From contig NZ_JACOGC010000002.1 of NCBI RefSeq assembly GCF_014284195.1, positions 558,001 to 622,000 on the forward strand: 64,000 bases of DNA. The letters are read 5' to 3'. The position numbers were made by a program, and so were the translations under genes. Below, in pieces: positions 28,282 through 36,352 of this stretch. Under the pieces are notes generated by a model, which saw only the letters and a list, made by a program, of their open reading frames with translations, did no database searches and was not told where the DNA came from. The DNA is from Cognatundibacterium griseum (lineage in GTDB: Bacteria; Pseudomonadota; Gammaproteobacteria; Burkholderiales; Burkholderiaceae_D). The first letter of the stretch is position 1, and each line of letters opens with the position of its first letter.

Positions 28282-28560
28282 AATTTTTTATTCTCCATAA
28301 TCACTGTGACTTTCATGCAATTTTTCCACAAATATCATGGTCTGTCGTTAATTTTGGATAAAGGATCTGCGTTTACCTTTAGCGCTTCAATTGGTTTTGT
28401 AAAAAAAAGAGCGAATTAAGTTTTTGCATATGTCTGATACTTGCGAAAAGATTGGCTGAGCAGACTGCCGGCCAGATTTTCGTTACATAGTAGCAGTAGT
28501 TTGTCCAAGAATAGCTGACGGCCATTAAATTTGTTAATTTTTTGCTGGATTAAAGACAGT

Positions 28561-29028
28561 TTAAGTATTTGTTTGGTTCTTGGAAAGCTTGTGATTTGTC
28601 AAAAATTGTTCCGGCGTCTCTATGGAAAACATACCGGCGTTGCGCATTTTTTTTGCTAGCTTTAATAATGCCTTGTCTTTGGTAATCAAGGTTGCCGCTT
28701 GCGTATCCCGGGCAATTTCGAGAAATTTCTGATCATCCTTATCGCTGCAGACTGGCAGTCTGATGTGGCCTAAGCTGACGGGGGAGACGCATGTGATCAG
28801 GTCGTCGAACTGCTGGCAGATGGGTGCCAGTGTATCTGGCGTGACTGGCAAATGCGGATACTTCAAGACTGCCAGCCATTCATCGCGACAGTCGGAACGG
28901 GTCACGGCTTGTAATTGTTGATTATTTAATTCTTCACGCAGTACATTCCAGCGCTGATCCTGAAAAACGAATAAATCGAGGCAGACATTGGTGTCAATAA
29001 CGATGCGCTTGGGTATGATGGCGTCCAT
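28561..29028 (-). CDS. PIN-domain nuclease-like protein (possible orphan toxin)
   Basis: A 155-residue PIN-fold protein of the group often annotated as a putative toxin-antitoxin toxin. The acidic metal-binding residues appear in RIVIDTNVCLDLF, SDCRDEWLAVL and SDKDDQKFLEIA, and ATLITKDKALLKLAKK supplies the last Asp. PIN proteins usually cut RNA. No antitoxin-like gene lies on either side: upstream is the divergent yaaA and downstream a 279-bp gap with no gene I can support. Housekeeping RNase or solitary toxin are both possible. Confidence 0.8.
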   Translation of the reverse strand: MDAIIPKRIVIDTNVCLDLFVFQDQRWNVLREELNNQQLQAVTRSDCRDEWLAVLKYPHLPVTPDTLAPICQQFDDLITCVSPVSLGHIRLPVCSDKDDQKFLEIARDTQAATLITKDKALLKLAKKMRNAGMFSIETPEQFLTNHKLSKNQTNT

Positions 29029-29054
29029 TGTGTTTTGTGGTGGTGATTGAATTG

Positions 29055-29834
29055 ATGCTTATTGTATTATCTCCGGCCAAAAGTCTGGATTATGAAAGCC
29101 CTGTTTCTACTGAATTTTCAACCGTACCAGATTTTCTGAATGAGGCAGAGCAGTTATCGCAAATTGCAGGAAGGTTGTCTGCACAGGATCTCAGTCATTT
29201 GATGGATATTTCGGCTGCACTTGGGGAATTGAATGCAACCCGTTTTCAGGAGTGGAAAAAGACGCCCCGTCGAGGCTCTCCGGTCAGGCAAGCCGTATTT
29301 GCTTTTAATGGTGACGTCTATGATGGTCTGGCTGCCAGACAGATGTCTGATCTTCAACTGAATTATCTGCAAAAGCATGTCCGGATTTTGTCCGGTCTGT
29401 ATGGTGTGTTGCGTCCTATGGATCAATTGCAGCCTTACCGGCTGGAAATGGGGACGGCATTGAAAAACCCGAATGGTAAGAATCTGTATGCATTCTGGGG
29501 TGAGAAGGTCACTCATTTATTGCGCCGGCAAATTGAGGCGATAAATGCCAACACGTTGATTAATCTCGCTTCGGAGGAGTATTTTAAGGTGGTGAAGCCT
29601 AAATTGCTCCCGGTTAAGGTTGTTACACCGATTTTTCAGGACTGGAAAAATGGGCAATATAAAATTATTTCTTTCTTTGCGAAACGGGCGAGAGGAATGA
29701 TGGCGCGATATTGCGCAGAGCATGCGATTCAGGATGCGGCTGACCTGACATCATTCAATGAGGATGGTTATTCGTTTTGTATGGAAGAGTCGTCCGGGGA
29801 ACGCTGGATATTCCGCCGGAAAGTGGAGTCATGA
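29055..29834 (+). CDS. yaaA: Peroxide stress protein YaaA
   Basis: A 259-residue DUF328 protein that in E. coli limits free iron and oxidative DNA damage during peroxide stress and binds DNA. MLIVLSPAKSLDYESP is the family start, KHVRILSGLYGVLRPMDQLQPYRLEMGT the central signature, and FFAKRARGMMARYC and FNEDGYSFC the C-terminal ones. I chose ATG 29055 since the upstream in-frame codons run into the divergent PIN gene start. A terminator follows. Confidence 0.95.
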   Translation: MLIVLSPAKSLDYESPVSTEFSTVPDFLNEAEQLSQIAGRLSAQDLSHLMDISAALGELNATRFQEWKKTPRRGSPVRQAVFAFNGDVYDGLAARQMSDLQLNYLQKHVRILSGLYGVLRPMDQLQPYRLEMGTALKNPNGKNLYAFWGEKVTHLLRRQIEAINANTLINLASEEYFKVVKPKLLPVKVVTPIFQDWKNGQYKIISFFAKRARGMMARYCAEHAIQDAADLTSFNEDGYSFCMEESSGERWIFRRKVES

Positions 29835-29846
29835 GGTCACGGAAGT

Positions 29847-29876
29847 AAAAAACCGGCAGATATTTGCCGGTTTTTT
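29847..29876. terminator. Bidirectional terminator between yaaA and bamD
   Basis: ACCGGCA-GATATT-TGCCGGT is flanked by A6 on the left and T6 on the right, so it can serve both converging genes. Confidence 0.88.
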
Positions 29877-29890
29877 ATGGTGAACGGAAC

Positions 29891-30697
29891 TCAGGACCAG
29901 AACTTCCACCAGGATGATTTATTTTTCTTTCCGTCATTCAGATAAGCGCTGTTCGGGAAATTTTTAAGAAAGACGCGATTGGCGTCATCACGCAGTTCAG
30001 TCATGCCCATGGCGTCATAGGATTTAACGAGGATAAACATTGCCTCTTCAATAGAAGGTGCATCAGGGTATTCAGTAATCGCAGCCTGAGCGCGGTTTGC
30101 TGCTGCCAGGTAAGCACCGCGGCGGACATAGTAACGTGCGACATGCACATCGTATTGTGCAAGTGCATTGACCAGGTATTTCATCCGGGAAAGTGCATCC
30201 GGGGTATATTGGCTATCAGGAAATTGTGTAACCAGCTGCTTGAAAGCATCAAACGAGTCGCGCGAGGCTTTTGGATCGCGCTCGGTAATATCCTGATTGG
30301 CAAGGAAGTTTAATAAGCCTAACTGATCGTTGAAATTGATCAGGCCGCGCAGATAGTACATATAGTCGACATTGCTGTGATTCGGATGCAGCTTAATAAA
30401 GCGCTCGACTGCTGCCAATGCCTGAACCTGATCACCCTGCTTGTAGTAGGCGTAGGCAGTTTCCATTTGCGCTTGTTGTGCGTAGGTTCCGAAAGGGAAG
30501 CGGGATTCCAGCTTTTCGAAGTACTGAATCGCTTTTTCATACGCACCATTCGACATTTCGTCTTTTGCTTCAGCGTATAATTTTGATGCTGACCAGGTTC
30601 TGGTCTCGTCACCCTTTTCACCAAAAACTCCACAGCCGCTCAAAGTGAGCGACGCGGTCAGAGCCAGGACCAGCAATTTCAAAGATTTAATGTACAT
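29891..30697 (-). CDS. bamD: Outer membrane assembly lipoprotein BamD
   Basis: A protein of about 268 residues with a lipoprotein signal (LTASLTLSG-C lipobox) and tetratricopeptide-like helical repeats: YAEAKDEMSNGAYEKAIQYFEKLESRFPFG, QAQMETAYAYYKQGDQVQALAAVERFIKLHPNH and later copies. BamD is an essential part of the BAM complex that inserts beta-barrel proteins. I prefer ATG 30697 (MYIKSLKLLVLALT), which gives a standard signal; an ATG at 30715 adds six residues. Neither has a clear Shine-Dalgarno. It is divergent from rluD with about 43 bp between. Confidence 0.93.
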   Translation of the reverse strand: MYIKSLKLLVLALTASLTLSGCGVFGEKGDETRTWSASKLYAEAKDEMSNGAYEKAIQYFEKLESRFPFGTYAQQAQMETAYAYYKQGDQVQALAAVERFIKLHPNHSNVDYMYYLRGLINFNDQLGLLNFLANQDITERDPKASRDSFDAFKQLVTQFPDSQYTPDALSRMKYLVNALAQYDVHVARYYVRRGAYLAAANRAQAAITEYPDAPSIEEAMFILVKSYDAMGMTELRDDANRVFLKNFPNSAYLNDGKKNKSSWWKFWS

Positions 30698-30740
30698 AAA
30701 TTTGTGCGAGTGCATGAATACAATTTACGGATTATAGCCG

Positions 30741-31781
30741 ATGGCAAAAAATGTGAAACCAACTACAACAGCGATTTTGTCAGATTCTGAACTTGACACC
30801 TTACCAGAGTTACTTTCTGAGCATGCTGAAACCGACGAAGATTTCTCCCCGGCGCCGGACAGTATTGAACTGAAACTGACTTCCCAGTTTTGCGGAGAGC
30901 GGTTGGACAAGACTATTTCCACACTGGTTCCCGAATATTCCCGCAGCCGCATTCGGCAATGGATCGAGTCGGGTTATGTGCATGTTGACGGGCAGCCGGG
31001 CAAGGCAAAAATGACGATGCTTGGCGATGAGCATGTCGTGATTCAGCCGCAGGCAGCACCTGATGAGGGGGCTTATGCACCAGAGCCGATTGCTTTGGAT
31101 ATCGTTTATGAAGATCGCGATATCGTGATCATCAATAAACCGCCGGGAATGGTGGTGCACCCGGCTGCCGGTAACTGGTCCGGAACATTGCTGAATGGTC
31201 TGTTGTACCGTTATCCCGAGCTGTCGGGTGTTCCGCGTGCGGGAATTGTGCATCGGCTCGACAAAGACACTTCCGGTCTGATGGTCGTAGCAAAAACACT
31301 GATTGCACACACGGATCTGGTGCGCCAGTTGCAGGAGAGAAGTGTCAGGCGCGAGTATTATGCACTGGTATGGGGAACGCCTAATTTATCGGGAACGGTT
31401 GATGCGCCGATGGCAAGACATCCGCGCGACCGGATCAAGATGGCTGTTTCAAGGAGCGTGACGGCAAAGTCTGCGATCACGCATTTCGAACGGATTGCCA
31501 GCGGTATGCTGGAAAAATTTCCGGTCAGCCTGATGGCGTGCAAACTGGAGACCGGAAGAACACATCAGATCAGGGTGCATATGCAATCTCTGGGTTTTCC
31601 TCTGGTGGGAGATCCTTTGTATGGCAAGCAGCATCTGGCCCGGTTTTTCCCGCGCCAGGCGTTGCAGGCACGTCGTTTGGGCTTGGTGCATCCCGCAAGC
31701 GGTGAGCTGATGGAATGGGAAGTACCGCTGGCAGAAGACTTTTCCCGCCTATTGCAAGACGCCCATATCAATTTGCCATGA
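30741..31781 (+). CDS. rluD: 23S rRNA pseudouridine(1911/1915/1917) synthase
   Basis: A 346-residue RluA-family pseudouridine synthase acting on helix 69 of 23S rRNA. An S4-like domain covers about residues 50-110 (GERLDKTISTLVPEYSRSRIRQWIESGYVHVDG). The catalytic Asp174 is in GIVHRLDKDTSGLMVVAKT, and the ETGRTHQIRVHM and GDPLYG blocks follow. An acidic N-terminal extension of about 40 residues is unusual but common in related betaproteobacteria. The stop overlaps the pgeF start (ATGA). Confidence 0.94.
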   Translation: MAKNVKPTTTAILSDSELDTLPELLSEHAETDEDFSPAPDSIELKLTSQFCGERLDKTISTLVPEYSRSRIRQWIESGYVHVDGQPGKAKMTMLGDEHVVIQPQAAPDEGAYAPEPIALDIVYEDRDIVIINKPPGMVVHPAAGNWSGTLLNGLLYRYPELSGVPRAGIVHRLDKDTSGLMVVAKTLIAHTDLVRQLQERSVRREYYALVWGTPNLSGTVDAPMARHPRDRIKMAVSRSVTAKSAITHFERIASGMLEKFPVSLMACKLETGRTHQIRVHMQSLGFPLVGDPLYGKQHLARFFPRQALQARRLGLVHPASGELMEWEVPLAEDFSRLLQDAHINLP

Positions 31782-32572
31782 CCATTTCAGATTCATTGTA
31801 CGGACAGGATATTCCGTTCATTTTCCCAGACTGGTCTGGCTTGCCATCGAGCATCAGGGCAGTATCCACTCTTCGTGACGGCGGTGTCAGTCAAGGGGTA
31901 TATGGCGCGGCTTCTGGTGGTGGTTTGAATTTGGGCGATCATGTGGCTGATGATCCGGTCGCGGTGGAATATAACCGGAAAAAAATAAATCGTTTACTCC
32001 CATCTGATGTCATATTCTTATCACAAGTCCATGGCAATATAGCCGTCAACAGCAATAATCTGCGCCCTGGTCTGGAGGCTGATGCGGTTGTCAGCAGTCA
32101 GCCAGGTAAGGTATGCGCCGTGCTGACCGCTGACTGTCTGCCTGTTTTATTCAGTGATGTGACCGGGCGGGTAGTGGCTGCTGCTCATGCAGGCTGGCGT
32201 GGGCTGGCTGCAGGTATTTTGCAAAATACTGTAGATCAGATGCGCTCGCAGGGGGCAGGTGAAATTTTGGCATGGCTAGGTCCGGCGATTGGGCCGGCGC
32301 AGTTTGAAGTAGGTCAAGATGTTTTCAATGCGTTTGTTTCGGTAAATGAAAATACGGCAAACTGTTTTTTGGAAAAAAGATCAAGCAGTCAAATTAAATA
32401 TCTTGCAGATATATATGGACTGGCAGGGAAGTTGCTGACTGGAGCAGGCGTGACAAAAATATTTGGCGGGCAATATTGCACAGTCAGTGAGCCGGAAAAG
32501 TTTTATTCGTATCGTCGCGATGGTGTGACGGGAAGAATGGCGAGCATGATCTGGATAGAGCCGGATCAGTGA
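31778..32572 (+). CDS. pgeF: Purine nucleoside phosphorylase/peptidoglycan editing factor PgeF (YfiH)
   Basis: A 264-residue DUF152 protein. Members are multicopper-oxidase-like in name but act as purine nucleoside phosphorylases or remove mis-incorporated residues from peptidoglycan precursors. FLSQVHGN, VCAVLTADCLPVLFSD, VVAAAHAGWRGLAAGIL and the C-terminal YCTVSEPEKFYSYRRDGVTGRMASMIW are typical, including the conserved His and Cys metal residues. I chose ATG 31778, overlapping the rluD stop, since rluD-pgeF coupling is widespread. Which of the proposed activities holds here is open. Confidence 0.92.
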   Translation: MTISDSLYGQDIPFIFPDWSGLPSSIRAVSTLRDGGVSQGVYGAASGGGLNLGDHVADDPVAVEYNRKKINRLLPSDVIFLSQVHGNIAVNSNNLRPGLEADAVVSSQPGKVCAVLTADCLPVLFSDVTGRVVAAAHAGWRGLAAGILQNTVDQMRSQGAGEILAWLGPAIGPAQFEVGQDVFNAFVSVNENTANCFLEKRSSSQIKYLADIYGLAGKLLTGAGVTKIFGGQYCTVSEPEKFYSYRRDGVTGRMASMIWIEPDQ

Positions 32573-32808
32573 TTTTCGCCGGTTTTAATTTGTTCTGAAG
32601 CGGATTCATTGATTGATAGAATTTGTTGCGGTGCAGCTTGTTTTTCAATGCGCTTCTGCTTGCGTTGCGAGGTCCGCATCAGGTATAAAACAATGGTAAG
32701 AGGAAAAACGCAATACATGATCAGCGTCATAAATCCAGCGATAAATGAAGGTTCGGTCATGGCCATGAGCAAGACCACATATACCCAGGCAATAGCAACG
32801 ATATACAT
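32566..32808 (-). CDS. Small two-helix inner membrane protein
   Basis: An 80-residue protein with two hydrophobic segments (about residues 3-20 and 24-44), a basic stretch (RTSQRKQKRIEKQ) and a polar tail. No family is recognised. Its 3' end overlaps that of pgeF by seven bases on the opposite strand. The start ATG 32808 follows a weak purine stretch AAAGAAAA. It looks coding because of the two helices with a positive-inside follow-up, but support is limited. Confidence 0.6.
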   Translation of the reverse strand: MYIVAIAWVYVVLLMAMTEPSFIAGFMTLIMYCVFPLTIVLYLMRTSQRKQKRIEKQAAPQQILSINESASEQIKTGENH

Positions 32809-32906
32809 ACTGTTTTCTTTATTAGTTCAAACCTTAACGCAAATCAGACCGGACGATTGGAAATCAAAAAATATCCGCAAGAATACGCGAAAATCAGGAG
32901 ACACGC

Positions 32907-34625
32907 ATGAAGACAACTGATCCTCAAGCTATGTACTCCGAATGGATGTCACAGCTGATTAATCAGACACCCTGGCAGGAATGGATGAAACCCGCCACAT
33001 CATTAAGCGACATTCCTCTCATTGATACACTCAGGGAAGCGGGAGCAACGATTGATGCCGTTGCTCTGGCGCGCTTACAGAACGAATATACCCAGGAATT
33101 CGCAAAGTTGTGGCAGGACTTTGCAATGTCAAAGCTGCCGGTTCTGAGTGACCGTCGGTTCTCATCCGAAGACTGGCGCAATCACGCCATGCATTCTTAT
33201 AGTGCAGCATGTTATTTGCTGAATGCCCGTTTTCTGATGTCGATTGCGGAGGCTGTCGAAGCACCGGCAAAGACCAAACAAAAAATTGGTTTTGCGGTGC
33301 AGCAGATGATTGATGCCATGTCTCCGGCGAATTTTTTGGTGACCAATCCCGAAGCGCAGACACGTCTGATTGAAAGTAAGGGAGAGAGCCTCGCAAAAGG
33401 CATCAGTCAGATGCTGGCGGATATGCAGAAGGGCAGAATTTCCCAGACCGACGAATCCGCTTTTGAAGTTGGTCAGAACGTGGCAACCACTTCCGGAACA
33501 GTGATTTATGAAAATCGCCTGTTTCAGCTCATTCAGTATACTCCGCTGACCCAAACCGTCCATCAGCGTCCGTTGCTCATGGTGCCACCTTGCATCAACA
33601 AATTTTATATCCTGGATTTGCAGCCGGAAAATTCTGTTGTGCGCTACGCCGTTGAACAAGGGCATACCGTATTTCTGGTGTCGTGGGCGAATCCCGATGA
33701 ACAATTATCCGAAGTTACCTGGGATGATTACATTGAGGAAGGGGCAATTAAGGCAATCGAGATCGTTTCGCAGATCAGCAAACAAAGCCAGTTCAATATT
33801 TTCGGTTTCTGTGTTGGCGGAACGATTATCTCCACTGCGTTATCGGTTCTTGCTGACCGCGGACTGTTTCCGGCAGCCAGCCTGACTTTACTGACGACAT
33901 TGCTCGATTTTTCAGATACCGGCGTACTGGATGTTTTTGTTGATGAGGTGCACGTGACAATGCGGGAGCAGACTATCGGCCGCAAAGGCTTGTTGCCCGG
34001 ACGCGACCTCGCCAGCACATTTTCCAGTCTGCGGGCAAATGATCTGGTCTGGAATTATGTGCAGTCAAATTATCTCAAAGGTGAGGCACCGCCGCCGTTT
34101 GATCTGCTGTACTGGAATGCTGACAGCACTAATTTACCCGGTCCGATGTTTTGCTGGTACCTGCGCAACACTTATCTGGAAAATAAACTGAAGGTGCCGC
34201 GTGCATTGACCGTCGCGGGTAACCCGGTGGATCTGGGAGCCATTAAAGCTCCGGCATTTATTTACGGATCAAGGGAAGATCATATTGTTCCCTGGCAGGC
34301 AGCATTTGCCAGCACTCGCCTGTTGAATCCGAAGCAACCAGATCAGAATATTTTTGTACTGGGCGCTTCAGGGCATATCGCTGGAGTTGTCAATCCTCCG
34401 GCCAAGAAAAAAAGAAGTTATTGGGTGAGTGCGGCAACTGCCAGAACAGCAGATGAATGGCTGGCCAAAGCAACTGAGCATCCCGGTAGCTGGTGGCCGG
34501 TCTGGGCAGAATTTCTGGCTAAACATGCAGGGAAAATGGTGAAGGCGCCGGTCAAGCCGGGAAGTGCGGCATATCCGGCGATTGAGGCTGCACCAGGGCG
34601 TTATGTGAAAGTACGGGCAGGTTAA
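32907..34625 (+). CDS. phaC: Class I poly(3-hydroxyalkanoate) synthase
   Basis: A 572-residue PHB polymerase that links 3-hydroxybutyryl-CoA units on the storage granule. The lipase-like box GFCVGGT holds the catalytic Cys302; Asp458 (EDHIVPW) and His490 (GASGHIAG) complete the triad, in line with Cys319/Asp480/His508 of the Cupriavidus enzyme. The PPCINKFYILDLQPENS, SWANPD and PGSWWPVWAEFL blocks are typical of class I. ATG 32907 follows CAGGAGA. phaB follows 43 bp later; a beta-ketothiolase gene (phaA) is absent from the window. Confidence 0.97.
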   Translation: MKTTDPQAMYSEWMSQLINQTPWQEWMKPATSLSDIPLIDTLREAGATIDAVALARLQNEYTQEFAKLWQDFAMSKLPVLSDRRFSSEDWRNHAMHSYSAACYLLNARFLMSIAEAVEAPAKTKQKIGFAVQQMIDAMSPANFLVTNPEAQTRLIESKGESLAKGISQMLADMQKGRISQTDESAFEVGQNVATTSGTVIYENRLFQLIQYTPLTQTVHQRPLLMVPPCINKFYILDLQPENSVVRYAVEQGHTVFLVSWANPDEQLSEVTWDDYIEEGAIKAIEIVSQISKQSQFNIFGFCVGGTIISTALSVLADRGLFPAASLTLLTTLLDFSDTGVLDVFVDEVHVTMREQTIGRKGLLPGRDLASTFSSLRANDLVWNYVQSNYLKGEAPPPFDLLYWNADSTNLPGPMFCWYLRNTYLENKLKVPRALTVAGNPVDLGAIKAPAFIYGSREDHIVPWQAAFASTRLLNPKQPDQNIFVLGASGHIAGVVNPPAKKKRSYWVSAATARTADEWLAKATEHPGSWWPVWAEFLAKHAGKMVKAPVKPGSAAYPAIEAAPGRYVKVRAG

Positions 34626-34668
34626 TCAAGGTTTTGTTTGGGTTTAATTATTAAACAGGAGAACAGGT

Positions 34669-35409
34669 ATGACGAAGCGCGTTGCGTATGTAACAGGTGG
34701 TATGGGTGGAATCGGAACGCCAATTTGCCGGCGTTTGTGTCAGGAAGGCTATACCGTGATTGCCGGTTGTGGCCCTAATTCTTCCCGTAAAGATAAGTGG
34801 CTGGCCGATATGCGCGCTGAAGGTCTGGATATTCATGCATCAGAGGGAAATGTTTCTGACTGGGAATCGACCAAAAATGCTTTTGATAAAGTGAAGGCTG
34901 AATTCGGTCACATTGATGTGCTGGTCAACAATGCCGGTATTACGCGCGATGGACAGTTCCGCAAAATGAGCAAGGCAGACTGGGATGCTGTGATTGATAC
35001 CAATCTGAACTCTTTGTTCAATGTCACGAAACAGGTGATTGAAGGCATGGTTGATCGTGGTTGGGGACGGATTATCAATATCTCGTCTGTGAACGGTCAG
35101 AAAGGCCAGTTTGGCCAGACCAATTATTCGACTGCCAAGGCCGGTATCCATGGTTTTTCTATGGCGCTGGCTCAGGAGGTGGCAACCAAGGGCGTGACCG
35201 TCAATACCGTTTCACCAGGATATGTCGGCACCGATATGGTCAAGGCGATCCGTCCTGATGTGCTGGAGAAGATCGTCGCCGGTATCCCGGTTAAGCGCCT
35301 GGCAGAGCCTGAAGAAATCGCCTCTATCGTCGCTTGGATTGCATCGGACGAAGGTGGTTATGCCACTGGTTCTGACTTTTCGATCAATGGTGGTTTGCAT
35401 ATGGGGTAA
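34669..35409 (+). CDS. phaB: NADPH-dependent acetoacetyl-CoA reductase
   Basis: A 246-residue short-chain dehydrogenase that makes (R)-3-hydroxybutyryl-CoA for PhaC. AYVTGGMGGIGTPICRRL is the nucleotide-binding Gly motif, LVNNAGITRDGQFRKM is characteristic of PhaB, and the catalytic Ser, Tyr and Lys lie in NISSVNGQKGQFGQTNYSTAKAG. The C-terminal GYATGSDFSINGGLHMG ends normally. ATG 34669 has ACAGGAGAA upstream. It forms an operon with phaC. Confidence 0.97.
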   Translation: MTKRVAYVTGGMGGIGTPICRRLCQEGYTVIAGCGPNSSRKDKWLADMRAEGLDIHASEGNVSDWESTKNAFDKVKAEFGHIDVLVNNAGITRDGQFRKMSKADWDAVIDTNLNSLFNVTKQVIEGMVDRGWGRIINISSVNGQKGQFGQTNYSTAKAGIHGFSMALAQEVATKGVTVNTVSPGYVGTDMVKAIRPDVLEKIVAGIPVKRLAEPEEIASIVAWIASDEGGYATGSDFSINGGLHMG

Positions 35410-35497
35410 TCCCCGGTTCCCGGTATTTTCAGGGAAATTGTTGTAAGCCAAGTTTTTCGATTTGCCGATTGCTGTTTTTTTACTGCGGTGCGGTAGA

Positions 35498-35533
35498 ATA
35501 TGCCCGTCAACTCGGTGAGTTTGATGGGCATAT
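35498..35533. repeat. Imperfect 36-bp inverted repeat between phaB and phaR
   Basis: ATATGCCC at 35498-35505 pairs with GGGCATAT at 35526-35533, and TCAACTC with GAGTTTGA inside, leaving a GGT loop and single-base bulges. No T-run follows, so it is a poor intrinsic terminator. It lies 140 bp before phaR and could be an operator or an mRNA hairpin. PhaR autoregulation is known in related bacteria, but this site is not proven to be its target. Confidence 0.55.
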
Positions 35534-35672
35534 CACATATAGCATCGTCAAGAATGCAGATAAAGGGGACAAGCAAAGCGGATCAGAATGCCGGTTTGCT
35601 TGATAAGCCAGGACTCAGCCTGCCGTGCCTGATGGCGTGTCCGGGGAGCAGAAGTTATCAATTGAGATTTCA

Positions 35673-36230
35673 ATGAATAGCGCAAAAAAAACAACACAGC
35701 ATCTGATTAAAAAATATCCGAACCGTCGTTTGTATGATACCCAGACCAGCAGCTATATCACCCTGGTCGACGTGAAGCAATTTGTTCTGGAGAATGACGA
35801 TTTTGCGGTTGTCGATGCCAAGACGGGCGAGGATCTGACACGCAGTATCCTGCTGCAGATTATTCTGGAAGAAGAGGCCGGTGGCACGCCGATGTTTTCC
35901 AGTGCTGTTCTGTCGCAGATCATTCGTTACTACGGACATGCCATGCAGGGCATGATGGGTTCGTATCTGGAAAAAAATGTCCAGGCATTCATCGAAATTC
36001 AGAACAAACTGGCAGAAAATTCCAAAGGAATTTATGAAGGCAAGCCGTTCAGCCCTGAAATGTGGACGCAGTTCATGAATGTACAGGGACCGATGATGCA
36101 AGGTATGATGGGAAACTACATTGAACAGAGTAAGAATCTGTTTGTTCAGATGCAGGAACAGATGCAGAGTCAGGCTAAAAATATTTTCAACGTCTTTCCA
36201 TTTAATCCTGAAGACGTGAATAAAAAATAA
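35673..36230 (+). CDS. phaR: PHB synthesis repressor PhaR
   Basis: A 185-residue regulator that binds both DNA and nascent PHB granules and represses phasin genes. The N-terminal DNA-binding domain starts with LIKKYPNRRLYDTQTSSYITLVDVKQFVLE, followed by two copies of the PHB accumulation domain (ILEEEAGGTPMFSSAVLSQIIRYYGHAMQGMMG and onward) and a Gln/Met-rich helical end. I start at ATG 35673 (MNSAKKTTQH), since upstream in-frame residues look non-coding. The terminator that follows overlaps the space just before rimO. Confidence 0.95.
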   Translation: MNSAKKTTQHLIKKYPNRRLYDTQTSSYITLVDVKQFVLENDDFAVVDAKTGEDLTRSILLQIILEEEAGGTPMFSSAVLSQIIRYYGHAMQGMMGSYLEKNVQAFIEIQNKLAENSKGIYEGKPFSPEMWTQFMNVQGPMMQGMMGNYIEQSKNLFVQMQEQMQSQAKNIFNVFPFNPEDVNKK

Positions 36231-36302
36231 AAAATATCGGCAACCGGCTTTAAATCCCTGATTTTTCAGGAAAATAATCCTCTGATCCAGTAGTGATTAC
36301 CT

Positions 36303-36347
36303 CAAAGAGGTACAATAACGGCTTCGTTTTTGTACCTCTTTTTGTTT
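36303..36347 (+). terminator. Intrinsic terminator after phaR, close to the rimO start
   Basis: AAAGAGGTACA and TGTACCTCTTT form an eleven-base-pair stem around a 16-base loop, followed by TTGTTTTTG. The T-rich tail ends only a few bases before the rimO ATG at 36353, so phaR transcripts should stop before rimO is translated. Confidence 0.85.
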
Positions 36348-36352
36348 TTGCT

